Shown here: in pieces, positions 1 to 7,723 of the stretch
Layout of the letters: each line of letters opens with the position of its first letter
Position numbering within the stretch: the first letter of the stretch is position 1
NCBI RefSeq assembly: GCF_001945365.1
Contig: NZ_MSTQ01000016.1
Location: 1-64,000, forward strand
Source of the DNA: Pseudomonas reinekei
GTDB taxonomy: Bacteria; Pseudomonadota; Gammaproteobacteria; Pseudomonadales; Pseudomonadaceae
Length of the DNA stretch: 64,000 nucleotides
Direction of reading: 5' to 3'
Made by a program: the position numbers and the translations under genes
The notes under the pieces: generated by a model
Database searches by the model: none
What the model was told of the DNA's origin: nothing
The model's input: the letters and a program-made list of their open reading frames with translations, nothing else

Positions 1-1279
1 ATGGCAGCACACCATCCAGAAAACCATCGGTCAGGGTCAGCAGTTCTTCGCCGGTGACCAGCGACACCGGGCAGCCGTGGGTGGCAGTGCGCTCGGCGGA
101 ATCGGCGCTGTCGCCGTTGGGGTTTTTCGCTTGGGCCGGGGCATCGTCGAAGGGCTCGTCCTTTTTCAACGAAGTGTTATTGCGGCCCTTCCAGCGCAAC
201 TCCATCCGGCCTTTTTTCAGGCCCGCCGCGACACCCCGTGCGGCCACTTTTTTGTAGCGATCGACATGCCCCATGAAGGGATTGATGATCGCGACCATCG
301 CCTTCACAAAGCCCATGACGGCCTGACACAGCTGCGCGCCGTACTTCATCAGGCGCACACTCAGCCATGCGATACCGACACCCACCATGCTCAGCACGAT
401 GCCGATCAGCAGGTCGATGACCACGCCGACCACAACCCTGGAAATGGCCTCCGCCGAGGAGCCTGCGATGTAGGTCGGCGGCAACGCCTCGAGCCACAAC
501 GTCGCGGTACGCAACAACAGGCACAACGCCGCTTCATCGCTGGCCAGCAACATGGCCTTTTCGATCAGGTCGGGCGCACTGTCGGCCAGTGCGGCCAACT
601 CGCCTGCGCTGGCGCCGAGTTTGTCGGCGTAAGCCCGGGGATCTTTCAGAATGTCGCTCAGCTCGCCGAGGCCATCCCAGACAGCCTCGATCGCCGCCCA
701 GCTCCCGGCCAACATCCCGTTGCCCACAGCCGCCAATGACGCCGAGGCCGACTGTTGCGACCACTGCGGCTTGAACCTTTGCCACTCGCTGCGCAGCCAC
801 TGCTCCAGCGTCTGCGTCAGCCCGTCGTAGGATTGGAACAGCTCATCAACCTGCTGCGGCGTGACCTCGCTCTGCACTCGCACGCGGTAGAACTTGCCGG
901 CCTCGCCCTTGAACTGGCCTCGGCCGTTTTCATCCAGCGTGAGCGTCTTCGTTTCACCGCCATCAACGGCGATCACATCGACCTGAATGTTCCCCAGCGG
1001 AATGTCATGGACCGACTCGAATTTGCTCTCGATGTGCAGAATCCCGCCCTGCGGACACTGCGCAACCGACGAAAAAAAGTCGTCATCAGCGCTGCTGACT
1101 ACGGTGCTGGTGTTACCCAGTTTGATCACCCGCTCCATGCCCATCAGCGAAGGCATGTCCGTGGCATGGCTGACCTTGTCGGCGGTCTGGCTGAACCAGC
1201 GTTCGAGCTGTTGGCGGTAAAGCGTCAGGGTGTCCGGGAAGCTGTCGAGCTCGAGCTCAATGCGGGCGATGTGATCCAT
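1..1279 (-). CDS. Rhs-family protein, N-terminal part (cut by left edge)
   Basis: About 426 codons of a larger protein that runs off the left edge. The frame starts MDHIARIELELD and contains a helical, partly hydrophobic region (a likely membrane segment around positions 360-430). It ends in the window with the motif CPVSLVTGEELLTLTDG, which normally introduces the YD-repeat shell of Rhs proteins in Pseudomonas. Rhs proteins are usually type VI secretion or contact-dependent toxins with a variable C-terminal effector; that part, and any immunity gene, lie outside the window. No PAAR motif is seen in this portion. The start is ambiguous: a 15-codon frame with a good AAGGA ribosome site (ATG at 1326) ends in TGATG overlapping this ATG. 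Family call good; toxin role is inference. Confidence 0.8.
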   Translation of the reverse strand, partial: MDHIARIELELDSFPDTLTLYRQQLERWFSQTADKVSHATDMPSLMGMERVIKLGNTSTVVSSADDDFFSSVAQCPQGGILHIESKFESVHDIPLGNIQVDVIAVDGGETKTLTLDENGRGQFKGEAGKFYRVRVQSEVTPQQVDELFQSYDGLTQTLEQWLRSEWQRFKPQWSQQSASASLAAVGNGMLAGSWAAIEAVWDGLGELSDILKDPRAYADKLGASAGELAALADSAPDLIEKAMLLASDEAALCLLLRTATLWLEALPPTYIAGSSAEAISRVVVGVVIDLLIGIVLSMVGVGIAWLSVRLMKYGAQLCQAVMGFVKAMVAIINPFMGHVDRYKKVAARGVAAGLKKGRMELRWKGRNNTSLKKDEPFDDAPAQAKNPNGDSADSAERTATHGCPVSLVTGEELLTLTDGFLDGVLP

Positions 1280-1434
1280 CAGCCCACCGAAACATCAGGA
1301 ACCACATAAAAAACCGGGTCGAACATAAGCAATCCTTCGCGCAGGAAATTGGGCGCGATGGACTTTGCGTGGGTTAAGCGGGGAAAGAAGTCAGGGAAGG
1401 ATGAGGTTGATGTAGGGCGATTCGCTAAAACGAA

Positions 1435-1467
1435 AACGCGGCGTAGGGATCAGTCCCTACGCCACGT
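1435..1467 (-). terminator. Rho-independent terminator, probably bidirectional
   Basis: A strong hairpin with arms GGCGTAGGGA/TCCCTACGCC is flanked by A and T runs on both sides. It lies just after the stop of the Sel1 gene at 1490 and separates that operon from the Rhs gene. Confidence 0.8.
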
Positions 1468-1489
1468 TTTTTTGCCAGATAAGACGCCG

Positions 1490-1897
1490 TCACTTCAGAG
1501 AATCGCGGGAGGCCAGTTCCTTCAACTTGATCTCTGCCAGTGGATGTCCGGCCTTCGCGGCAATGCCCCAGAACCGCGCGGCTTCAGCCGGATCCGGTGC
1601 CTTGCTCGGTGTCCCGGCGAGACTGATCATACCCACTTGATAGGCCGCCTTGCCGTCCCCGGCCAATGCCGCCAGACGCAGCAGACGCACGCCTTCCTCG
1701 CGAGCCCCCAGACCGACGCCGCGGAAGGTCAGGATGTGGCCATAGAAGCTCTGGGCGCCGACATCGCCCAGGTTCGCCATGCGGGCGAACTGGCCTTCAA
1801 GCCACTTCCAGCCACGCGGTTGACGCACGAACCATGACCAGTGAAACAGCCTGCGCGCCAGCCAGTAGCCGGCCCGCGCCTTGAGTCGAAAAAACAT
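1490..1897 (-). CDS. Sel1-repeat protein
   Basis: 135 residues. The N-terminus is basic and aromatic (MFFRLKARAGYWLARRLFHW) without a clear cleavable signal. The rest reads as two or three Sel1-like (TPR-related) helical hairpins, with repeated G-x-A-x-A-x-Y/F-x-x-G spacing such as GDGKAAYQVGMISLAG and ARFWGIAAKAGHPLAE. Sel1 repeats mediate protein-protein contacts; no enzymatic motif is visible. It is the last gene of a three-gene leftward operon: its ATG follows the upstream stop without a gap, and a strong terminator follows. The partner is unknown. Confidence 0.75.
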   Translation of the reverse strand: MFFRLKARAGYWLARRLFHWSWFVRQPRGWKWLEGQFARMANLGDVGAQSFYGHILTFRGVGLGAREEGVRLLRLAALAGDGKAAYQVGMISLAGTPSKAPDPAEAARFWGIAAKAGHPLAEIKLKELASRDSLK

Positions 1898-2269
1898 TCA
1901 GGCTTCCGCCGATTCCGGGTATTCGTATTCGAAAACACGCACCACTTCCGAGGCGTGCCACGATGCTGCAGCGACACCATCGGATGGCCCGGAGAAACGC
2001 CCCAGTCGCTCGACACATTCAAAGAAACCGGTGCGCGGCAGGCGGCTGGCGCCCTGGCTGATCACCAGCGAACTGCGCAGCGGCTGCTCGGCCTTGGCGT
2101 CCAGCGCGGCCAGGTGTTCAAGCGCTGCGGTCAGGGTTTGCATGGCAGGCGTCGGCAACTGCAAACGCTCCAGCAATGCCCGATAAGTCAGAAGATGGCG
2201 CTGTCGGCGCGCCTGATCCAGTTCGCCCAACAATCCGTCCCAGTGTTGACGACTGATGCGTACGCTCAC
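1898..2269 (-). CDS. Conserved-looking protein of unknown function
   Basis: 123 residues, soluble, with no signal peptide or transmembrane segment. It is mainly helical at the N-terminus (HWDGLLGELDQARRQRHLLT), followed by a segment SSLVISQGASRLPRTGFFE that may be a strand-loop-helix. I do not recognise the family. Its start overlaps the stop of the XRE regulator by ATGA and its stop touches the start of the Sel1 protein, so the three are almost certainly co-translated. The tight coupling to a DNA-binding protein suggests a regulatory or stress module, but that is inference. Confidence 0.7.
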   Translation of the reverse strand: MSVRISRQHWDGLLGELDQARRQRHLLTYRALLERLQLPTPAMQTLTAALEHLAALDAKAEQPLRSSLVISQGASRLPRTGFFECVERLGRFSGPSDGVAAASWHASEVVRVFEYEYPESAEA

Positions 2270-2607
2270 GATTCATCCCTCCATCCGGGCACCGTCAACT
2301 CCCAGGCCAGGCTGCGACGAATCGCGGCGTCGGGCAGTCGCTCGCCACTTTCGATCATGGCTAGATAAGACGGGCTGATACCTACCGTGCGGGCCAACGC
2401 CTCAATGGCGATGCCCTTCCCTTCGCGCAAACTGCGTAGTTGATCAAGACCTGGAAGGATCGGGTCCTGGGTCGTCGCCAATGGCGCTGGGGCCGGACGC
2501 GACGGTGTTTCGTTGAGGCCTGCTGCTTTCAGTAGAGCCTGATACTGAGCCCATGGCAGAACCGCATATTCGGGCTCGCCTTCGCGTGTAATTATCTGAA
2601 TATCCAT
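2266..2607 (-). CDS. XRE-type DNA-binding protein with Phd-like N-terminus
   Basis: 113 residues from the internal ATG (MDIQIITREG), chosen because GGGG sits six bases before it; an upstream ATG at 2631 would add eight residues. The first ~30 residues (REGEPEYAVLPWAQYQALL) resemble the beta-strand/helix start of Phd/YefM-type antitoxins. Residues about 55-105 form a helix-turn-helix of the XRE/Cro type (ALARTVGISPSYLAMIESG). This layout is known from antitoxin-like regulators paired with RelE/ParE toxins, but no such toxin is adjacent; the coupled partner is the unknown 123-residue protein. It heads the operon and may autoregulate it. Confidence 0.75.
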   Translation of the reverse strand: MDIQIITREGEPEYAVLPWAQYQALLKAAGLNETPSRPAPAPLATTQDPILPGLDQLRSLREGKGIAIEALARTVGISPSYLAMIESGERLPDAAIRRSLAWELTVPGWRDES

Positions 2608-2721
2608 GACTACCCCGTAGGACAACAACACTTAGCGAGTCGGCACTTTTCCCTAGAAGTGTAATCCTAACAGCGGCTAAGGTCGCGGGGGGTATCTATC
2701 TGAGGATCAGACGGGTTCGGC

Positions 2722-3177
2722 TCATCTTTTTTTCGGTCCCTGAAGTTGAAGTTGCTCCGGGGTATCCGGCAAGCGCTCGACCACAGCAAGTTTCTCCGGC
2801 ACCTGACGTTTACGCCAGGCACGGAACGCGTTGAGCTCATCGTCGAGGACTTTCATCAACCAGGCGAGTACGGCGATGTCATCGATCATGCCGAACAACG
2901 GCAGGAAATCCGGGATCGCGTCCACCGGACTAAGAAAATACATCAAGCCCGCCACCACGGATACCAACGCTTTAGGGCTGATGGCACGGTACTCGCCGCG
3001 CCAATACGCCAGGCAAAGCGCCTGCAACAGGCGCAGATCGTCTTTGAGTTTGCCCAACCGGTTGCCCTGGCTGGCACCTTTGCTGGCCACTGCGAACAAC
3101 AAGGTCGGCAAACGCCCACGTGCAATCAGGCGTCCGGCCAGTGGCAAGAATCGAGCGAAATTCCAGGGTGCTTTCAT
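2722..3177 (-). CDS. YkvA family (DUF1232) protein
   Basis: 151 residues. The DUF1232 signature is clear: a helix, then SPVDAIPDFLPLFGMIDDIAVL, the Asp/Pro-rich turn typical of YkvA proteins, flanked by hydrophobic helices (VSVVAGLMYFLSP). The family is thought to be membrane-associated and its function is unknown. Two consecutive ATGs follow GGGAGGA; I choose the second (3177), which has the better spacing. Immediately upstream (3196-3220) is a perfect inverted pair of DnaA-box-like 9-mers. The C-terminus is charged and ends in a Gln/Leu-rich tail. Confidence 0.85.
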   Translation of the reverse strand: MKAPWNFARFLPLAGRLIARGRLPTLLFAVASKGASQGNRLGKLKDDLRLLQALCLAYWRGEYRAISPKALVSVVAGLMYFLSPVDAIPDFLPLFGMIDDIAVLAWLMKVLDDELNAFRAWRKRQVPEKLAVVERLPDTPEQLQLQGPKKR

Positions 3178-3195
3178 CATTCCTCCCACGCAAAT

Positions 3196-3220
3196 GTTAT
3201 CCACACAAATTGTGGATAAC
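3196..3220. promoter_or_regulatory. Inverted pair of DnaA-box-like sites
   Basis: GTTATCCACA, five bases, TGTGGATAAC: a perfect inverted repeat of the consensus DnaA box TTATNCACA, lying just upstream of the YkvA gene. It opens a ~130-base module (to 3326) that recurs at 19703-19832 with nearly the same internal spacing. Whether DnaA binds is inference. Confidence 0.5.
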
Positions 3221-3349
3221 CTTGTGAACAGACCTGCTTTTCACGGCTGAAAGCCCCGTAACACAAGGGCTGCGCTTAGATCGGGCGTTTTTTACTCATC
3301 AAAAAAACCCAATATTTCATTGACTTGAAGGTTCGGCACGGTTAGCGCC

Positions 3350-3453
3350 GGTCCTACATTGCCTATGACTCCAGCCTACAGCATCTGTTCGTTTGTTTAC
3401 CCACGCCAGATGCCAGATGCAACAACGCCCCGCATGAGCGAGGCGTTGCTTTT
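3350..3453 (+). ncRNA. Candidate small RNA with intrinsic terminator
   Basis: Between the divergent YkvA gene and the FKBP gene, the plus strand carries TTTCATTGACTT (3315-3326) and a CTACATT element (3354-3360) resembling a RpoS-type -10. About 60 unstructured bases follow, then a terminator hairpin at 3423-3448 with TTTT. No open frame with a ribosome site occupies this stretch, so a transcript of roughly 90-100 bases is plausible. Its identity is unknown; comparison with known Pseudomonas small RNAs such as RgsA would be the first test. Confidence 0.4.
3423..3453 (+). terminator. Rho-independent terminator
   Basis: An 11-bp stem (CAACGCC...GGCGTTG, one internal mismatch) with an ATGA loop, followed by TTTT on the plus strand. 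The minus-strand tail is weaker, although it could also stop transcription of the FKBP gene, which ends at 3469. Confidence 0.6.
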
Positions 3454-3468
3454 GCTAGAGGCGCCGAA

Positions 3469-4182
3469 TTACTTGGCTGCGTCTTCTTTTGCCGGATCCT
3501 TGATGCCCAGCAGTTCCAGGTCAAACACCAGCACCGAATTGGCCGGGATGGCTGGACTTGGGCTCTGAGCGCCGTAAGCCAGTTCGCTAGGAATGTACAA
3601 CTTGTACTTCTCGCCAACGTGCATCAGTTGCAGGCCTTCGACCCAACCCGGGATCACACCGCTGACCGGCAGATCAATCGGGCTGCCGCGCTCGACGGAG
3701 CTGTCGAATACGGTGCCGTTGGTCAGCTTCCCGGTGTAGTGAACGGTCACTACGTCAGTCGGCTTGGGCTGAGCGCCGTCAGCTTTCTTTTCCACTTCAT
3801 ACTGCAAGCCTGAAGCGGTGGTCACTACGCCAGCTTTCTTGGCGTTTTCTTCGAGGAATTTCTTGCCGGCAGCTGCCGACTCTTCGCTCATTTTGGCCAT
3901 ACGTTCTTCGGCGCGCTTTTGCAGTGCGGCGAACGCTTCCACCAATTCTTCGTCTTTGAGCTTCTGTTCTTTCTTGCCGACGGCATCTTCGATGCCTTGG
4001 GCTACGGCTTTGGAGTCCAGGTCATCCATGCCTTCCTGAGCCAGGCTCTTGCCCATGTTCAGGCCAATGCCGTAGGAAGCTTTTTGCGCCGGGGTTTTCA
4101 GCTCTACGCTGGTCTGCGAGTCGCAACCCGCAAGTACCAGGCTAACCAGGGCAACCGCCGCCGCCAACCGATGCTGTTTCAT
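3469..4182 (-). CDS. FKBP-type peptidyl-prolyl isomerase, lipoprotein (FkpA/Mip-like)
   Basis: 237 residues from ATG 4182, preceded by AAGGA at 7 bases; the longer upstream frame lacks a signal. The signal peptide ends in lipobox LVLAGC (Cys20), so it is probably an outer-membrane or periplasmic lipoprotein. A helical dimerisation domain follows (about residues 30-115: KASYGIGLNMG, KKEQKLKDEELVEAF), then the FKBP catalytic domain (VTVHYTGKLTNGTVFDSS, GWVEGLQLMHVGEKYKLYIP, LAYGAQ, VLVFDLELLGI). This Mip/FkpA layout acts as a periplasmic folding catalyst of prolyl bonds and a chaperone. Single-gene unit. Confidence 0.9.
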   Translation of the reverse strand: MKQHRLAAAVALVSLVLAGCDSQTSVELKTPAQKASYGIGLNMGKSLAQEGMDDLDSKAVAQGIEDAVGKKEQKLKDEELVEAFAALQKRAEERMAKMSEESAAAGKKFLEENAKKAGVVTTASGLQYEVEKKADGAQPKPTDVVTVHYTGKLTNGTVFDSSVERGSPIDLPVSGVIPGWVEGLQLMHVGEKYKLYIPSELAYGAQSPSPAIPANSVLVFDLELLGIKDPAKEDAAK

Positions 4183-4439
4183 GCTATTTCCTTGTTCATG
4201 CGCCGAAAGGGCAATCGAGTAAAGCCGCGAGCTTATCAGGCCGCCACGACCAATGGCTACCGGCATGAGAGCCAGAGATTTGCGATAAGTTCAGGTGTTT
4301 AAACGCTTTTGCAAATGGGGATGATGAAACTTCTGTCAGATTGATCTCGCGGAGGCAGTTTTACCCTCACAACATCTGGCGTAATGGCCTCTTGCCGCTA
4401 ATTGGCCACTCAGGCATAACGGAAGAAAAATCGACAAGG

Positions 4440-6257
4440 ATGTTCATCTTGCGCCTCTTCTTCCGCTTGCTGGTTGTGGTCCTTCTTCTATTGGCTGCTG
4501 GCCTGACCGTGGTCCTGTACTACGTCGCCAACCCGGAACTGCCCTTCTATACGCCGCCGCAGCAGGTGCATTACCTGAACCAATGGACTGAAGAAGAGCG
4601 ACAAACCTATTACTTCACCCCCCAAGGCACGCAAGTCAAAGGCCTGCGCTACGCGTGGTTTGAGTCCCTCGAACTGCCGTTCTCGCAACAGCGCTTCGCC
4701 TCCCCCGAGTATCTGGCTCGCTTTGGTTTCCTGGTGGATCCTGGGCAAAAATCCACGCCAAACAATCCCGGCAACTTGCCCGTTGGCTTCGCCCGGCACC
4801 GAAATCCCGGAAGTCCGGAGCAATATCTGGACATAACTTGCGCCGCTTGCCACACCGGAGAATTGCGGTTCAACGGCCAGTCGGTGCGTATCGATGGCGG
4901 CTCAGCGCAACATGTATTGCCCTCCAGCGTTCCCACATTGCGCGGCGGCAGTTTCGGACAGGCATTGGTCGCCAGCCTGACGTCCACTTACTACAACCCG
5001 TGGAAGTTCGAGCGGTTTGCCCGCCGGGTGCTGGGGGAAAATTACGACGCGGGTCATGAACAACTGCGCAAAGACTTCAAAGATTCGCTGAACACGTTCC
5101 TCAAAGTCGCCTGGAATGACACCCATCGCGGCCTTTACCCCACCGAGGAAGGACCTGGCCGCACCGATGCGTTTGGCCGAATTGCCAATGCGACCTTCGG
5201 CGACGCCATTTCCCCCGCCAACTATCGTGTCGCCAACGCTCCCGTGGATTATCCACAGCTGTGGGACATGTGGACGTTCGACTGGGTCCAATGGAACGGC
5301 TCGGCGCAACAGCCCATGGCGCGCAACATCGGCGAAGCGCTGGGCGTCGGCGCGACGTTGAATTTTTTCGACGTCGACGGCCAGCCCCTGCAAGGCGATG
5401 AGCGCTACGCCTCCAGTGTCCGCGTGCGCGATCTGCATGCGATCGAAGAAACCCTGCAACGCCTGAAACCACCCGCCTGGCCAGAAGCGCTGCTTGGCGT
5501 TGTCGACAAACCGTTGGCAGCCAAGGGCCGCGCACTGTTTGCCGAAAACTGCGCCGGCTGCCACGTCCCGCGCAAGATTCAGGAAGGTGAGCGCTGGGTG
5601 CAACACCTGCCCATGCTGCCCGTGGACGTCATCGGCACGGATCCGGGCGCGGCCAACAACATCGCCAACCACCGATTCGACGTGACCGCCCTGCAATGGA
5701 ATCTCGCAGAACTCGAGCAGATGGACGTTAAGTTGCACCCCACTCCCAAGGAACCGCTGGACCTGAGTCAGCTTTCGGTGGCCAAGGGCCTTGCCTACAT
5801 CACCGCGTTCGTCGAGAGGCGCGCGTACCGCGAAGCTGGTGTGACGCCACAGGAGAAGCCTCGGCTCGATGGCTTCGGCCTGCCCATTGGTGTTCGCGAA
5901 AAAGTCGCCTACAAGGCTCGTCCACTGGAAGGGGTGTGGGCGACGGCACCGTTTCTGCATAACGGCTCGGTGCCCAGCCTTTATCAGTTGCTGTCGCCTC
6001 AGGATGAACGCGCGACAACCTTCTATAAAGGCACCCCCGAATACGACCCCCGGCATTTGGGCTATCGCACCGAAGCCTTCACCAATGGGTTCCTGTTCGA
6101 TACGCGCATCACCGGCAACCACAACAGCGGCCATGAATTCCGCGCAGGTGAGCGCGGCCGAGGTGTCATCGGCCGGCTTTTGCTGCCCGAAGAACGCTGG
6201 GCACTGCTGGAGTACTTGAAAGTATTGGGCGGCCCGCTGGAGGCACAACTGCCATGA
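4440..6257 (+). CDS. Membrane-anchored diheme cytochrome c (RoxA-like / cytochrome c peroxidase superfamily)
   Basis: 605 residues from ATG 4440, chosen because the hydrophobic signal/anchor (MFILRLFFRLLVVVLLLLAA) starts there; a TTG at 4341 would add 33 residues. Two heme c sites are visible, CAACH at about residue 134 (LDITCAACHTGEL) and CAGCH at about 371 (FAENCAGCHVPRK). The C-terminal part has APFLHNGSVPSLYQLL, typical of diheme cytochrome/MauG-CcpA and RoxA-like proteins. RoxA-type enzymes cleave unsaturated polymers with O2, and relatives act on peroxides. The stop overlaps the start of the catalase-fold gene (ATGA), so the two are co-translated and probably work on the same oxidant in the periplasm. 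Substrate unknown. Confidence 0.78.
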   Translation: MFILRLFFRLLVVVLLLLAAGLTVVLYYVANPELPFYTPPQQVHYLNQWTEEERQTYYFTPQGTQVKGLRYAWFESLELPFSQQRFASPEYLARFGFLVDPGQKSTPNNPGNLPVGFARHRNPGSPEQYLDITCAACHTGELRFNGQSVRIDGGSAQHVLPSSVPTLRGGSFGQALVASLTSTYYNPWKFERFARRVLGENYDAGHEQLRKDFKDSLNTFLKVAWNDTHRGLYPTEEGPGRTDAFGRIANATFGDAISPANYRVANAPVDYPQLWDMWTFDWVQWNGSAQQPMARNIGEALGVGATLNFFDVDGQPLQGDERYASSVRVRDLHAIEETLQRLKPPAWPEALLGVVDKPLAAKGRALFAENCAGCHVPRKIQEGERWVQHLPMLPVDVIGTDPGAANNIANHRFDVTALQWNLAELEQMDVKLHPTPKEPLDLSQLSVAKGLAYITAFVERRAYREAGVTPQEKPRLDGFGLPIGVREKVAYKARPLEGVWATAPFLHNGSVPSLYQLLSPQDERATTFYKGTPEYDPRHLGYRTEAFTNGFLFDTRITGNHNSGHEFRAGERGRGVIGRLLLPEERWALLEYLKVLGGPLEAQLP

Positions 6258-7423
6258 TCATGACCACCTTCAAAAAGGAACTGCCCTTGCTTGCCCGTCT
6301 GTGGTTGCGGCTGGGCCGTCTGCTCGGCAAAACCGTGCTCATTGTGCTGGGTGCCGGCCTGCTTGTCTGGGCCCTGGCTGTTGCATGGTTCGCCTGGCAG
6401 CACCGTGGCCCCGTCTCCGCACAGGAGCAAATTCCGGACGGCGAAGCGGCGATGACCCAGGACGTGATCCAGACCGCGGTGCGCATTGTCGATCAACACC
6501 GTGAAAGCACCCGATATCTGCGTGACGCCCACGCCAAGGCCCATGGCTGTGTCAAGGCCCAGGTGCAGGTATTGCCGCAACTGGCGCAAGATCTGCGTCA
6601 GGGCGTGTTCAGTGAACCGGGCAAGGTCTGGCAGGCCACCATGCGACTGTCCAACGGCAATGCCTATCCTCAGTTCGACAGCATTCGCGACGCCCGAGGC
6701 ATGGCGATCAAACTGCTTGAGGTTCCGGGTGCGCAGCTGCTCGCTGATCGCCAGGGCCAGCATGAACAGGACTTTGTGATGTTCAGCCACCCAAACTTCT
6801 TTGTCAGCGATGTCGCCGAGTATCGCCAGAACGTAGCGGCGCAAGCCGATGGGCAAAAAATCAGGGCATTTTTTCCGGGCTGGGATCCGCGAACCTGGCA
6901 GGTTCGCCATCTATTTATTGCGCTGGCAACGTTATCGCCGCCGCCGGAGAGCCCGACGCAAACCACCTATTTCTCTGTATCGCCATACAAATTCGGTGAG
7001 GCCAATGCGAAGTTTCGGGTGATGCCGGATCCGGATAATTGCCCGGCCTACGCCTTGCCCAGGCAGAATCAGGATCTGCCGAACTTCCTGCGCAGCGCGT
7101 TGAACCAGCAATTGTCCACGGACCGGGTGCCGGCGTGCTTTGTTCTGCAGGTCCAGCGCCAGGATGCGAACAAATACATGCCGATTGAGGACACCAGTAT
7201 CGAATGGCGCGAGCAGGACTCCCCCTTCGAGACAGTGGCGAGGATCACTTTGCCGCCGCAGGATTTCGATACGCCGGCGCTGAATCTGCAATGCGACAAC
7301 CTGTCGTTCAATCCGTGGTTCGGTTTGGAGGCGCATCGCCCGATTGGCGGCATCAATCGCCTGCGCAAAGCGGTTTACGAGGCGATCAGCGATTACCGCC
7401 ACGCCCGCAACACCGGGACGTAG
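6254..7423 (+). CDS. Catalase-fold heme protein with N-terminal membrane anchor
   Basis: 389 residues. A basic N-terminus and a membrane helix (about 27-49) are followed by a catalase-related core. RDAHAKAHGCVKA carries the presumed distal His (about His93), DFVMFSHPNFFVSDV matches the catalase Asn/Phe region, and RLRKAVYEAISDY carries R-x3-Y (about Arg371/Tyr375) like the proximal heme tyrosine of catalases. It is shorter than classical catalases (~480-750), resembling the y4iL-like/allene-oxide-synthase-related group that can act on lipid hydroperoxides. It is coupled to the diheme cytochrome by a 4-base overlap. A role in periplasmic peroxide or oxylipin chemistry is inference. Confidence 0.78.
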   Translation: MIMTTFKKELPLLARLWLRLGRLLGKTVLIVLGAGLLVWALAVAWFAWQHRGPVSAQEQIPDGEAAMTQDVIQTAVRIVDQHRESTRYLRDAHAKAHGCVKAQVQVLPQLAQDLRQGVFSEPGKVWQATMRLSNGNAYPQFDSIRDARGMAIKLLEVPGAQLLADRQGQHEQDFVMFSHPNFFVSDVAEYRQNVAAQADGQKIRAFFPGWDPRTWQVRHLFIALATLSPPPESPTQTTYFSVSPYKFGEANAKFRVMPDPDNCPAYALPRQNQDLPNFLRSALNQQLSTDRVPACFVLQVQRQDANKYMPIEDTSIEWREQDSPFETVARITLPPQDFDTPALNLQCDNLSFNPWFGLEAHRPIGGINRLRKAVYEAISDYRHARNTGT

Positions 7424-7484
7424 CAGGCCTGGGCAAAGGCTCAAACGCCCGCCCGGACGGCCAGTTTGCTAAACGCCAGACAGC

Positions 7485-7510
7485 AAAAAGCCCGCATAAA
7501 GCGGGCTTTC
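7485..7510 (-). terminator. Terminator of the left tRNA Val-Asp unit
   Basis: AAAGCCCGC, five-base loop, GCGGGCTTT, with a T run on the minus strand. It follows the left tRNA-Asp and may also end the catalase-fold transcript coming from the other side. Confidence 0.8.
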
Positions 7511-7551
7511 TGTGTGGTGACCTGGCGTTCAGTATTCCAGGTTACCGAATA

Positions 7552-7628
7552 TGGCGCAGCGGACGGGACTCGAACCCGCGACCCCCGGCGTGACAGGCCG
7601 GTATTCTAACCGACTGAACTACCGCTGC
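7552..7628 (-). tRNA. tRNA-Asp(GTC)
   Basis: 77 bases including encoded CCA. The acceptor arms GCAGCGG/CCGCTGC pair, the T-arm contains GGTTCGAGTCC, and the anticodon loop reads CTGTCAC, giving GTC. It follows tRNA-Val(TAC) by 19 bases in the direction of transcription and is followed by a terminator. Confidence 0.95.
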
Positions 7629-7647
7629 GCGAAACGCTTGAAACGAA

Positions 7648-7723
7648 TGGTGGGTGATGACGGGATCGAACCGCCGACATTCTGCTTGTAAGGCAGACGC
7701 TCTCCCAGCTGAGCTAATCACCC
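7648..7723 (-). tRNA. tRNA-Val(TAC)
   Basis: 76 bases including encoded CCA. The acceptor arms GGGTGAT/ATCACCC pair, the D-arm reads TAGCTCAGCTGGGAGAGC, the anticodon loop contains CTTACAA giving TAC, and the T-arm has GGTTCGATCCC. First gene of the left Val-Asp unit. Confidence 0.95.

Noticed and set aside
4902..6248. Long minus-strand frame opposite the diheme cytochrome gene
   Set aside because: The plus-strand protein has two heme sites and a signal; the minus frame has no family marks.
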